A stretch of 64,000 bases of DNA, from contig JAGTXZ010000014.1 in the NCBI GenBank assembly GCA_018398575.1, positions 310,001 to 374,000 on the forward strand, in the 5' to 3' direction. Origin of the DNA: Ampelomyces quisqualis. Its lineage: Eukaryota > Ascomycota > Dothideomycetes > Pleosporales > Phaeosphaeriaceae. The first letter of the stretch is position 1. Each line of letters starts with the position of its first letter. Below, one piece after another: positions 34,115 through 45,983 of this stretch. The notes below the pieces were generated by a model. It did not search any database, was not told the DNA's origin, and saw nothing but the letters and a program-made list of their open reading frames with translations. The translations under genes and the position numbers were made by a program.

Positions 34115-36534
34115 TTAGATGAGCATACTCTTCCTCCGACTCGCTGCCCTCTCCGCCCTGAGTGCAGTGGTTTCCCTAATTTTCCTCTCCTCATCCGCAA
34201 CATCAACCTTTGCTTTGAGGTCCATTCTACTACTGCTCGGTGGCAACGCCGCGACCTTTTTGTCTTTTGTACTGTTCAGCCGTATGGCGCTAGCACTCTT
34301 GTCCAAGCTCGTGGTGCTCAAGCTCTTTACGTTGCCGCTCCCAGTGCGCTTATGCAGTGATGGAAAGGCGCCTTGTGGTTGCTCGGGTTGGCGGTCCTCA
34401 TGAAGGGACGATTTTGGGACAGAGGAATGGCGGCGCGCGTTGCGAGCTGCTTTTGCAAGTTCATTAATGCGTGTGCGTGGGTTTATGGTGGTGTCGGCGG
34501 GCGAGGAGTCAGTGAAGTCGAAAATTGCGAGATTGTCTTTGGCTCCCTCTTCTTGCTTCACGGACGGCTCATTATGGGCGGGCTTACTCTGGGCCTTGGG
34601 ATCTGAGGAGTCAGATGGTCTAGCTGCGCTCGTCGTCGGAAGCACTGCCTTGCGCTTTGCAGTGCTCGTCTCGCTGATAAGTGCAGATATCGCTTTCGAC
34701 GCTGTCGAGGTTTTGACCTCTATTGTGTCGGTCGCTGGTGAGCTTTTGCCGTCTTGACCTGTTTCCCGCCTGTCTAGCTTTTGCCTCAACGGGCTACCAG
34801 TCTCTGCATCCTCTTCTCCAGACCGCCCTGTGATGGCCGACGCCGGTTTCCAGCCAAGCTCCTCACTCCCTTCAGGTTTGACAGTAGGCTTGCTTGAGGT
34901 CGAGGGTGGTGCTGTTTGAGGATCCACGCTTGTTCTTCGATCTACAATGGCATCCACCAATTTAGCATCCGGGCGGCGCATCTTCGTATGCAGACTTGGT
35001 TCCTTGTAGCTGACCTGCGGACGAGCCCTTCGGCCCGGCCTTGCTGCGCCAATCTGATCCGCTGCGCTCAAGTCGCCGGGTGGTGGTGTATCTTTCGAGT
35101 CTGGTCGAGATGTTGATGGCTCGGCCGATGGAGGCGAGAAGATAGTCTCTACGGCAGGCGTCTTAGGGGGCAATGCATCAAGAGTGATCTCAGCGGTGAG
35201 GATGGGTTCGGACATGGGGAGCAGCGGGATCTCAGGAGGGGTGATGGTACGATTGATGTTCAACCGAGGACGACTGCGCGATTTCGCTGTGAGTGCAGAG
35301 GGTTTGTCGGGCTTCTCCTGGGCAGACTGGCGCTGCTTCTTCGGCGACACCATTGGGTCGGTGTTTACAGGTTCTTACCACCGTTAGTTCACATTTCAAT
35401 CATATTGTGACTGGTAACTCACTGCTTCCAAGAACAGGCCTCTCTGCAGAGGGTTGCCTAGAGTCCTCGTTCGACGCCTCAGTTTCCAGAGCAGGACCAT
35501 TTCGACGACTGAACCTGAATGACTCCGACTTGGGTTGATTCTGGTCCTCGTCTTCCTGTACATTGAATTTTCGTTTCGCGCCAGTCTTGGTTGCCGTCGT
35601 AGCGCCATCATCGGTGTTCTCTGGCGGAGATTCGAACACGGATACTCGTCGAATATTCAACCTAGGTCCGTTCTCTCTCCGCTTCTTACGCGTTTCGAGA
35701 TTTACTGATAGTACGGGCTCTCCATCTTCTGCATGCTCGTCGGGCTGCTCATCGGTCGCTTGACCGGCGTCGAAAGCTATCGGTCCCTCGTTGTCGAGTC
35801 TTGAGATGGGAGGAGGTCCAATGTCCGGCGATTGGGTTTCCGGGCCCTCCCACATTTCTCGTAGCTCATCGGCACTATGTCTCGTTAGTCACGCGTCCCG
35901 TCATGCGCACAATAAGTTTTCGGCCAAACGAGACCCACGTACCCCATAGTCCGCCGTGGATAGTGCTTGTCTTCAGTGATAGTAGGCAGCATCTGATTCT
36001 CAACCTCGTGCAGTCCCAACCCACTGCGCCATTGCCTTTCATCCGGACTCCGTCGCGTCGCAACCAACTGACTTCGACAGCGCGGTCGCGGGTCCACCGT
36101 CTTCAAGTCGCCCAGCTCCGTAACCAAGCCTCCAAGCTCCATCATCTTGGCCTCCAGCTTCGCCTTGACGGCATCGATGCTATCGAACGAGGGGCGCAGA
36201 GGTTGAGATTCGAGCACGTTCTGCAGTTGCAGCACCTGTTCGCGGAGGGAGAGGTTCTCGGCGAGGAGGCGCGAGCAGTCATTCTCGAGGCTGCGGATGC
36301 GGATCGATTGCTGCGAATTGGTCCTGTGTCGCATTAGCACCTGTCTGCTGACAGTGCACTATGCAGAGGGAGCATACTTTGCAAGCTCGCGATTCTGCCT
36401 CAAGAAGCGTCGTTTCACTGCGCATGTCTCGTCAGCCCAAGTCGCTGGCCATCATCTCTCCAGAGCGCCTCACCAGCATCAATCGTCTCCGCCGACGGCT
36501 GCGGCGCTATCGGCGGCTCGTTCAAGCGCGCCAT
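34115..36534 (-). CDS. SGO1: Shugoshin, centromeric cohesion protector
   Basis: Protects centromeric cohesin by recruiting PP2A and binds phosphorylated H2A. Five exons, 36534-36474, 36417-36378, 36323-35943, 35874-35423 and 35373-34115, give about 730 residues with consistent phases. The N-terminal coiled coil reads KRRFLRQNRELAKTNSQQS and IRIRSLENDCSRLLAENLSL, continuing to about residue 100. The C-terminal SGO basic motif is RPGRRARPQVSYKEPSLHTKMRRP at about residues 440-465 of the joined protein. The region between is low complexity with repeated PRLNIRR/PRLNINR basic patches. Exon 2 is only 40 nt. Head-to-head with DAD2. Confidence 0.9.
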
Positions 36535-36810
36535 GTGCGCAGTATAGCTATGTCGCAGGTAATTATAGTGTTCAGCAGGTATTCGATGCGTGGTGGCGGC
36601 GGTGCAGGACAGTTGTGTCGATCGTTGTTTCCGTTTCGTTATCGTCGCAATCGAAGAGCCATGAGGCGTTGTTTACCTAGCAACCACGCTAGTGCAGGCG
36701 AATTGACAGGGGAGGTGCGCGACCACGTGAGTGGGGCAGGACGCCACCGCGACTCCAAGGGCCCGGAGCGCAATTGGAACAACAGATAATCAGATAATCA
36801 GCAAAGAATC
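36535..36810. promoter_or_regulatory. Shared promoter of shugoshin and DAD2
   Basis: 276 bp between the two start codons. Both genes act at the centromere/kinetochore in mitosis, so a shared cell-cycle promoter is plausible. No specific element was identified. Confidence 0.5.
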
Positions 36811-37381
36811 ATGTCCAACTACGCGCGCCCGCTCCCGTCGCACCTCCGCAACCAGTCGCTGGGCGGCTCACAGCAACATTCGCCTGTCCTGCTTGCCCGC
36901 ATCGCAGAGAAGAAGGCCGAGCTCGCGAGTCTCAAGGACTTGCAAGCACTGAGCGGAGGTCTGGCAGACCAGATGCAAACGCTGGCTGACAAACTTTCGA
37001 CTCTGTCTGACGGAACTGAGGGTACGTCTGCCCCGCGTCACCACTTGCTACGGACCGATTTTCAGCCAGTCTTTTCTTCATGCCAATGTACATGTACTTG
37101 AGTACTGACGTGTCTTCCTCATAGCGGTCGCAGCAGTTCTGTCAAATTGGCACAACGTACTTCGCGCCATCAACATGGCGTCCAGTGAGTCCTTTCTGCA
37201 CTGCAAAATCCCCTCCATCATCTGACCATGCACAGCAAGATTGCCGAAGCCCAAAGAAGAGGAAGATGAAAATGCCAGGGCAGAAGCACAACCCCCACTG
37301 CCTCAGACTCTTGTTCGCATCCCCACTCAGCATGCACCTGCCGTGATAGAGCAGGCTAATGCAGGTGCTGCCCCAGAGTGA
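36811..37381 (+). CDS. DAD2: DASH/DAM1 complex subunit Dad2
   Basis: Subunit of the DASH ring that couples kinetochores to microtubules in fungi. Three exons, 36811-37021, 37125-37184 and 37236-37381, give 138 residues. The first exon has the Dad2 core, SPVLLARIAEKKAELASLKD followed by a heptad-rich LQALSGGLADQMQTLADKLSTLSDGTE. The second encodes AVAAVLSNWHNVLRAINMAS, also conserved in the family. The third adds an acidic, Pro-rich tail. Only the spliced form joins these blocks. Confidence 0.9.
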
Positions 37382-38012
37382 GCAGTTCTGGAGTGTGAAG
37401 TGTATGCGTCCGCTGTGCAGAAAAATCTGTGTCGTGAGGAGATTGGCGGGGAAGAAAGGCCACAGTCCGATTGGGTCGTACTTGGGAACCAGATCCGATT
37501 CGCGGTATATGGCGAAACAAGTCTTTATCAGATGCCCCGCGGCAGAAGCGGTGATACAGGTAGCCCCATGTGGGAAATCTGGTCCGGCGCAGGAGAAATG
37601 ATCGGGGGTAGGAGATGAGCAGTACCTTGATGTGGGCAACATATCGTACATGGGAAGCAGGGCGCACATGGTGGTATGCACGAAGGCACTACTTGACAGA
37701 ATTAAAGATTTTCTGTTAAAAATGATATGGTACTCGCTGCTCATCGCATCCAAAAGTCCCATAGATATGCTAGGTTATGCCAAAGCTGGTATGCGTTTGC
37801 CAGGATGGAGAGAAATTTCATCGCAAATATCCAACTCCGTCTCGCTACTCAAGTCATAAGATGCAATTTGTCTATGAACCCATGCATTTCATGGTCCCAT
37901 AATTCTGTGCTGGACTTGTACTCCGACGGTGATGGTTCTTCGTTTAGTTCTTATCAGCCAAATGAAGCTCTGTATTCATGTAAATCGTTCAGTGTACCAT
38001 GACGCCTGTCGC
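37382..38012. other. Intergenic between converging genes
   Basis: It lies between the DAD2 and YPI1 stop codons. Overlapping minus-strand frames at 37142-37762 look random. Nothing is supported. Confidence 0.45.
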
Positions 38013-38562
38013 TCATTTCTTGCTCTTGGGCATCTTCTCGTAAGCGTTGGGACTTGGCTTTCTTCGCGGACGATTTCGCTTGGGTGGCGTCCCCGAACTC
38101 TCGCCATGGTTATGATCATGTTCACAATCGCCATGGTCATGCTCGTGCGGGCGCCTCGCAGGTCGTCCTCCAGCCCTACCGCTGGGCCGAGCTGTGCTGT
38201 TGTCGATTTCAGAATCCGAATCCGAGTCGGAAGAAGCGGAGTCAGAGGAGTCGTCGTCCGAAGACTCGTCGGCAGCGCGAGGCTTGTGGTATATACAGCA
38301 TACTGTGTTTCGCATTAGTCGAGGCTCTAAAGTAACATGCAGCGTGTATAGTACCTTTAGAAGACTTCTTGCCCATGCCCTCGTTATCGATCACATCCTC
38401 TGCCCATTGGATGCGTCTTCGCTCGGTCGGCTCAGCCCTCAGACGAAGTACTCCTGACGGCGCGGACAGGCGGAGAACAGGCTGTGGCCGAACCCCCACA
38501 ATTGTACTGCCCCCCGGTGCAGCAGGTACTGCTGTCCTCGTCGCTGCGGCTTGCGAAGACAT
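38013..38562 (-). CDS. YPI1: Type 1 phosphatase inhibitor Ypi1/inhibitor-3
   Basis: Regulates Glc7/PP1. Two exons, 38562-38355 and 38302-38013, give 165 residues. The core [28 protein letters not shown] is split by the intron after K and carries the PP1-binding RxxQW/RIQW-type motif. A Ser/Asp-rich stretch follows, then an unusual His-rich run ([17 protein letters not shown]) and a basic Pro/Lys tail. The start at 38562 ([10 protein letters not shown]) is preferred over the in-frame Met at 38625 because the family starts close to this point. Confidence 0.9.
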
Positions 38563-39412
38563 TGAAGCCGAATTCGAGATGGTGACGAGGAAGTGGAAGG
38601 GCACAAGTCGGACACTTAAATGCACGAGTTACGGCCCGCGGGGACTAGACAAGGTACCGAATCGCGGGTACTGATGCGTATGGGGGCTTTGCAAGATTTG
38701 CGACAGACACGGCGCCTCCTCCACGTGTATTATGGTACCGGAGAACTACGAGAGGGCAGGCTGCGGATTTGCTGAGGACAATGGTCGTGCGCATGTAGGT
38801 ATTTGTTGGTCGTCGATGATTTGCTGGCCAGTGCGTCATAGCGATCGCGCGCTTCTGGTACCTTCCCCGGTCCGACTTTCACCCCCTGCTTTACGATCGC
38901 TTGCATGGCCTGCGATGTGTTACCACGTATATGCCGCAAAGTGAATACGCCTGCACTGCGCTGGCTGATGAGATGGGCTGAACTGTCGAACAGGTCACGG
39001 TACCGTCGACCTTTGGAGGCTGTCATGTGGTTGATCGACTCATGTGTTGTACAAACGGTATTCGCCAACATTCACGCTCATGAACGTGGGAAGTAGCAGA
39101 ACCGACAGTCGATTTTTACATATCCACTCTGAAACCAGCGGGCTCACTGAAGGCGATATCAAAGGCTAGTAGAAAGTAAATATTGCAGCACTTTGGAACC
39201 GAGGAAGTGGACCATGGAAGATCCAACTGCATCCCAAACCCGTGGAAGCCAAAGGTTTTGCCAGTAGCGTCTATCGTTTTTTTTCTGAACAAATATTACA
39301 ATGTCTTTTTCGTTGACAGCTTATGCCTTCCACACCAGACTTCTTGTGCTTGCCTCGACGCTTCTGCTTCATTCCAACTACCTCAGGGCACATTCGAGTT
39401 GAAGAATAAGCA
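38563..39412. other. Intergenic, no gene seen
   Basis: 850 bp with short overlapping frames only. It becomes AT-rich towards the next gene. Confidence 0.45.
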
Positions 39413-40465
39413 ATGGACAGCCTAAGACCTGACGAAAATTCATTTGCAGACGGAAAAAAATGTGCAGACCTGCTACCACATGAAATACCAAGCCCTGTCA
39501 CGTTTCCTTTCTTCAATCTTCCTCTGGAGCTGCGTGGCCGAGTGTACGCGTTTGCTTTCGAAGAGCAAACACCATTACTACAGCCGGACCCGCGTTCAGC
39601 CCACCACTATCAGGCGCACCATCAACAATGCAAGCCATCTGGCACCATCTACTTCCCTGGCTTCGACCTTCGTGCGTACAAATGGGAGGTCACCAACGGT
39701 GGAACTTTAGCTTCTCTTCACACCATACACTTTCCTGGATATAAACTGGTTAGCAAACAGTTCCTGGCCGAGGCAGTTGAGAGGTTTGCACGGAATAAAG
39801 TTTTCGAGATCCTTTCCTACCCAAATGGGCAACGCTACCATGCCATGTCGCACTTCTTGTATGGTTTACCTCGAAGGCTCAAGTCCCAGAGTTTTGGACA
39901 CCACAAGGCATTTCTTCGAGCGGTGCGCAGAGTGAAACTCCCTTCCGTGGTTAACAGCATCTCGACTACTATCTCACCAGCTATACTAGGTTTTCCGACT
40001 AAGGATGTGGAAGCAATGCTAGCTTTCCACAAGCTCAGAGGACTTCCCGCCCTGCCTCTAGATCTGGAGCTAGAATGGAAATATACCCTCCAATCGCACT
40101 CTGTTTATGAACACCCCCAATTTATATCACGAACTTTGGAAAGCTGGAAGGATATGTTCGTGAGGGTGAACGTCACGGCCACAATTTGTGATCGTCGCTT
40201 AAAAAGACAAATATTACAAAGCACAGACGCACCCTCACTCGACGATCAGGAGTCTCTTGCGTTAGTAGAATACAGACTGTACGGAGAGGCAACGAGATTG
40301 GCGCAGCTGCTGGTGCGCAAGAACCGAGGGATGGCCTTGGGCTTTAGCACGAAGAGGGCGGGAATACATTGGACAGGGAGCTCTACGTCTACCAGGACAA
40401 TAGAGGTAGTAGACGGTGAGACGAGGCAGGTGACGCCGGTTGCGTTACTCCGCTACGACAGGTGA
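39413..40465 (+). CDS. Uncharacterised protein with F-box-like LPLELR motif
   Basis: An intronless frame of 350 residues. Near residue 37 it carries FFNLPLELRGRVYAFAFEEQ, the short LPxELRxxIY helix found at the start of many F-box-like or 2EXR-type fungal proteins. The rest has no motif I recognise, no signal peptide and no membrane segment. Codon usage and length support a real gene. Such proteins form large, fast-changing families in Dothideomycetes and function is unknown. Confidence 0.75.
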   Translation: MDSLRPDENSFADGKKCADLLPHEIPSPVTFPFFNLPLELRGRVYAFAFEEQTPLLQPDPRSAHHYQAHHQQCKPSGTIYFPGFDLRAYKWEVTNGGTLASLHTIHFPGYKLVSKQFLAEAVERFARNKVFEILSYPNGQRYHAMSHFLYGLPRRLKSQSFGHHKAFLRAVRRVKLPSVVNSISTTISPAILGFPTKDVEAMLAFHKLRGLPALPLDLELEWKYTLQSHSVYEHPQFISRTLESWKDMFVRVNVTATICDRRLKRQILQSTDAPSLDDQESLALVEYRLYGEATRLAQLLVRKNRGMALGFSTKRAGIHWTGSSTSTRTIEVVDGETRQVTPVALLRYDR

Positions 40466-42617
40466 CCATAGACAGCGCACCGTGACGCGTTGGTTGATCT
40501 TGAGTTTTGAGCATCGGTCGATAGGACGGTTTTCCGCTTCTCATGCATGATACCTAAGGTGGTGGAAGAACATGATACAAATCATACCAGAACAATGAGA
40601 ACGTCGAACAACTCGTTGTAACCTGCGAAACTGTCGTCACGACAACAAACCATGAATCATGTAGCATAGCTCAACAGTGTAGAGTCAAGACGGGCATTTA
40701 ATTTGCGGGTTTGATGAAAGGTCTGAAGGGGCCCCTAGAAAGTAACCGAGGCTATTTTCGTATTCCAGGAGCCCGTGTCACGTGCGTTGGCAAGCTCTAC
40801 TACCAAGGGCTGCCTTATCGTGGGATCGGTGTACTCCGTACGGAGTACAAGTGCAATCATTTGAACAATGTTACGGAACCCATGCTCCGTACTACGCGAG
40901 TCATCCACGCCTTGTTCCCACGACAGCAAACCGGACGATCGGTGTTTGTTGGAGAGACGGTTGGCAACTAGCGCAAGAGAAAAGGGGAAGGCTGACATAA
41001 GATGGCCATGCACGAAGAAGTTGCACAATATCCAGAGATGAAGCCTGGACCAAGACGGCAGAAGCTAATACAAGAATGCACCGGTCTGATAGAGCCTTGG
41101 CCCTGGCCAACGTTCCGCCCTTCTCACCATGGCAAGATCAGGGAGTCTCTGGATGCAACTCGAGGTCCCCTCCATGAATCATGACGTGCACAAATGAACG
41201 ATGAGGCTGTGCTTGTGGGTACTCCAAGCGAACCTCGACATACTGTGTAAGCAAGCGGCCCGAGTACCCCCTGATCGGGATACCACTTGGCCCAACCGGA
41301 TAGCTCTTGGCGCTGATTACCTCCGGTAAAGTGGTTCGTTTGATTACATAAGTAAGCTGCTCATGCATTCTCTAAGATTGTTTATTATTCTGGCAACGGA
41401 GGAATCGCTTCCATCCACATCCGTATTCTATCCGTGCTGTACTCCGTACGGGAAATGAGGACTGCGGGCCGTAGGTTCTGGACCGCTGGACGTCCACTCT
41501 GCTGAGCCAGGAGACTCGAGAGTGCCGAAAGTGCACGGCGACGTGGGCCTGCGAATCCGTGGTCGGGGTCCGGACGAGCACTTCGGAAGAATGGAAGCTG
41601 AACACCACGTAGCCGGCGACACACGAGGTACAGGCGCGATGGTGTCGCCGCAGAGCCTTTTCAGAAACAAGCTTCAGGGGCGTCAGGCGCTTCGGTACTC
41701 CGTAGTCTCGTGTGGTCTGGGGTTGCACCGCAGCGACAATCTCAGAAGAGCCAATTACGCACGTGAGCGCAGCAGTACCTGCATTAGCCGGCTCCATGTG
41801 GCTCTAGCTCGTCCAGATGGAGATGGGATCCGCCTGTTTCTAAACAGAGGGCTTAGTTGCATAGAGCCGCCACGCCGCCGACAGCCTCCTGAGTCCTGAG
41901 TGTTGGAGCGCCATCAGCTGGACACTCGCGTTCATGTGCCACGGGGAAGAATACGAAGTAGCAGCGACAGCGACAGCGCCTTTGGGGTGGGTTCAGCGAA
42001 GACTGCGCTGGTCAGCCTGGTCCTGCAGTGACATGCCTTGGAATGCAGAGGACAATCACACAACAAGCCTCAAACACTGTGGCGGCGCGCTTAACGAGTG
42101 AATCCTGGAAGCCGTCACTCTCCAGCGTCGCAGGCTTTGACCCGTGCAACGGCGCCGTGTGCAGCCAATAGGAGTGACCTGTCAGCCCTCTCCAGACGAC
42201 CCAGCGCCTCATCTACTCGCCGTGCCCGGTCGACTCTTCCTCCTCCAACTCACTCTCTCGTGGGCGTCGCTCTTTCACCTCGCCCTCACCGCGACTTCCG
42301 CCGTCCGTCATCTCACCACAGTCATTCTTTTTGGGCCTGGATTGTGTTGTTTGCCGGTCAACTTGGCTGCTGCCGTCTCGCTCCTTTGACCGCCCGTCGT
42401 CAACACCTGCACATGCATCTACCGTTGTCGATTGGGCCTTACAACCTCTTTCACCATCTTACGCTGTAAATACCGACAAAATTACTGCTCTCAACCATTG
42501 CTACTCAGTAAACACCCGCCGTCCTCACGAGCGCCCCTGGACCAACGCATCTCCGCGTTCGCACACGATAAACCCACCCGCTATAGGGCATTTGGACGAG
42601 ACATCCGTCTTGCAGAC
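40466..42617. other. Long intergenic region with CTCCGTACGGAG palindromes
   Basis: About 2.15 kb without a supported gene. Opposed frames at 41372-41899 are long but unrecognisable. A perfect 20 bp palindrome, TGTACTCCGTACGGAGTACA, lies at 40830-40849, with TACTCCGTAC-type partial copies near 41437 and 41697. CT-rich sequence from 42200 on is probably the 5' untranslated region of the next gene. Confidence 0.5.
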
Positions 42618-44721
42618 ATGCACCATCACGCCAACGCACACATGAACCACCCTGTTGAGCGCAGTCCCCTCGTTGCTGCCAGCACCTCTGCCACACACAC
42701 GCTCATCGACCGAGCAAGTCGCGTCCTTGTTGCGCGAGCATCATGCACCAATGACACCGACGATGGCTGCAGGAAGCCTACCCAAGTTCCTACCATTGCT
42801 ATTGCCATGGCTGCGATGTATGTAACAAGTTACTGTCCAGTCTGTTATGCTAACCCACCGCAGCGTCCCAATCGTCGGTCTGTTCGTCGTATTGGTCTTC
42901 CTGCACCGTAGGAACAAGAAGAAACTCGCAGCCGAGGACGCCAAGGACAGATACAAGTCGCTGGACTTTGGCATGGATGGAGCTGGGCCGATGAAGAGGG
43001 GAAAGACAGGCGGCCCTGAAATGAAAGTCACAGAGAAGGAGATCCGAGGGGGACACGACCGCGGCTTGTCACTCGAGGCCGGAAGCCCGTACATCCTCCC
43101 TGTTGGCCTGCACGGCTCCCGGGAGTCTTTCCACTCGCTCTCGCGCTCGCACAACGACCCACACGATCCGTACCGCCCAGTGACCTTCCTCAATGACAAC
43201 CAGAGCGTCCGCAGCCAAAGCCGCGCCTACGGCCATGACAACGGCTCCCTGTACACAACCTCGAGCGGCGACACACAAAAGCACCGCATGAACGATGGGC
43301 TTCTGAAAAATGCGCAGCGGATGTCTACGTCGCACCCAATGCGCGGCGAATCGCTCTCCCCGGACGGTGCCCGCTCACCAGATGTCAAATTCCCAGAGCA
43401 AAACATTCCCCTGAGCCCTCTGAACCCACGCTTCGAGAACGAGCCGCTAGCAATGCCTGCACACCAGCTGCCAGATTCGACAGCAGCCCATGCTGCCTCG
43501 TCTCCTCCCAACGTTCCCATAATTGCTGTTCCTGCGCCTGCGGCTGCTGCAAGGGAACCCTCAAACTCTCCCAAACAGACACCGGCTGAACCATCGCGTT
43601 CTTTTCGCGTTCAGTCGCAACAGGCTGTTGTCCTCGAAAATGGCAATTCCACCAGCATGATCAGCACGTCGAGTTCCAGCGATGGCTTTCAGGTCACTCC
43701 TCCATCACCTCGCGAAAGCCTGAACATGTCGCAAGGACTTGATGCACCTCAACCACTACGGCCCCAGTCCCAGACCCTTGAAAGTCTAGGGATTGATGAG
43801 TTCGGCCACGGTAACAATCGCCTGTCCATCATGCGCCCTCTGCCTCCGGACGACCCTGAAGAGAACCCAGCACAACGTGCCGAGCGTATCCGATCATTCT
43901 ACAAGGAGTACTTTGACGATTCTAAGCCTGAGCCAGTCGGAGGTCACAGCTACACAGACTACTATGAGGACTACGGTTCGGAATACCACCAGGACGGCGC
44001 ACTCTTCGATCCAAAGTCAAGAGGGTTCGTCGCTGCTCAGCCCAACGCACCCTTCGCAGCGCCTGTCACTCGCCGTGCGATGACTCCTCCGCCACGAGCA
44101 CCACCGCGATTTCGAAGCAACACTCAGACTGGACCCCGCGGCACTCACATGTCCAACAGCTCTTTGGCGTCGTCAAACTACGGACCGCGCATCATGTCGT
44201 CAATGAGCGGCCGGTTACCAGCATCCGGACCTAGGAAACCACTGCCCCCACCTTCCGCTCTCTTATCGCTGCCAACACCTGCTAAGCTTAGTGCTGACGC
44301 CATGGTTTTCAATACCCTCGACTTTGCTCCTCCAGTCTCCTTTCGCGACAGGCAAAACGGTATGAGGCCTGACAGCCCATTGGGTAGCCCGAGGCCTTTC
44401 AGCCCAGCTGTTCGACCGCACACTCCTCTGGCTAGCTCCTTCGACGATCTCCCCGTGATGCCTAGCCCTCACATGCTCCGTAAGTCTGGTCTTTTCACAG
44501 GCCTTGACTTTGCACCGCCACCTAAGTTCCGCGATCCTGGCTCCAATGCATCTGACGCCGGCTCGATCCGTTCCAACCGCTCCGGTATGTCTGCCGCTGG
44601 TCGATATGCTGTTGCCAACGGAGCCAACCGCGTCAGTAAGATTCCCAAGGACATGGTATTCACCAGGGACGACATGATGAGCCAGCTTAGGCCCAAGCTA
44701 GACATGGTCTCAAAGGCGTAA
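42618..44721 (+). CDS. Single-pass membrane protein, Skg6/Axl2-type helix
   Basis: Two exons, 42618-42817 and 42864-44721, give 685 residues. A short Thr/Ser-rich outer part of about 55 residues lacks a clear signal peptide. One membrane helix crosses the intron (PTIAIAMAAIVPIVGLFVVLVFL) and is followed by the basic stop RRNKKK. The long cytosolic part is Ser/Pro-rich with a conserved acidic block RIRSFYKEYFDDSKPEP, then SYTDYYEDYGSEYHQD, and two NTLDFAPP/GLDFAPPPKFRD repeats near the end. Yeast Skg6/Tos2 at sites of polarised growth have this layout. Family assignment is tentative; the gene itself is well supported. Confidence 0.8.
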
Positions 44722-45983
44722 GACCTTGCATGGTACACATCGCAACGACATTCGTCCGCATCCTCACCCGCACACCGGCTCGCTGGCTGAGCTTCACATC
44801 CAATTGATTGACCAGCAATAAAAGACCATATACATAGTCCTGCCTTCATGTGGCGGACGTGACGATTTCTTCCGAACGACATAGCACGGCGCGCGTTGGC
44901 CATACTTCTCCAAACGCATTAGCTACGACGACTGCTTTTCGTGTAGATGCTCTGTAGCACAATCCTTTCTCTTTATATCCTCTTCATTCTTGGTCGCGGT
45001 CGCACAGCGCATTGTACATAGGCGGCCAGATGCTCGTGATTTAGGGCTCATGCAGCCGTTAGCTGTGAACGGTACGGCGTTAACTGTCTAATTTATACAT
45101 CTACCATCATCAGCAACAAGGAGTGGAACAGTGAAGATGGGAGTAGACGAGGAGGGTTTGTAAGGAAGGGGACTTTTTTGCCGATAGAGTAGGGAAATGG
45201 AAATCAGACATTGTTGCCATTGTTGCTGCGTTGATTCTGTGAAAAGTGTTGTGAGGTGATGGAGACAGACAAACTGGTTTGTCTGTGGTAAACAGACTAC
45301 GCATGCCACATCTGCCATACAACCGAGAGATCAAATGTGACAATGTGTGTTGACAGATGAGCTTGGCATCTGATTCGTTCGCTCCGGCTCCCTTCACCCG
45401 TCATGCGCAGCCGATCATCCGCTTTACCTTCCCTGCGCAACTCTCACTCTGTTGCGGTAAATACCTGATATGCCAAAGTAGCATAGGATCTTTTTGCTGC
45501 GACACACTCATACTGCAGTCATGATCACGCATGTCTTCCCACCCAACCGCTCAATGGCGCCTAATTTAGACATCTGCGTAAGAGACTGTTGTCGTCCCCC
45601 GAGATCCACGTCATCGCCAGCCTCGAACCACGCGTCCGGCCGGACCGTTCAGAAACTCAGCAAGTGCAGCGCCATCGACTGTGTCCGCCAATTGCGAGGT
45701 TGTGAATCGCGGTCCGTCGCGATGCTATAGCTGCTAGCGCATTGCGCGTCGCTGTTGAGACCAGTGCCGCGCCTTCTTGGGAAAGTCTGGAAGCGTCCGA
45801 CGTCATAGGTTTAGATCGTGGTCGTTTTCCATAAATCGGTGAGCGGAAGCCGTGCAGCCACGCGTTACGCAGTTTGTGTTTGCTTCAACTGGGGTCCAGT
45901 ACAGGGAGATAATCGTCGTCGTTTCTGGTCCTTCTCGCTTGTCATATACGTCCTTTCGCTACGACGGACGACGACGACGAGCC
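44722..45983. other. Intergenic, no gene seen
   Basis: 1.26 kb. The last part is probably the SUR7-like 5' untranslated region. In-frame codons upstream of 45984 (from 45852) could extend that protein but look unlike the family. Confidence 0.45.

Noticed and set aside
41372..41899. Opposed frames of 141 and 125 codons in the 40.5-42.6 kb gap
   Set aside because: Neither shows a domain, signal peptide or membrane segment, and they overlap antisense.
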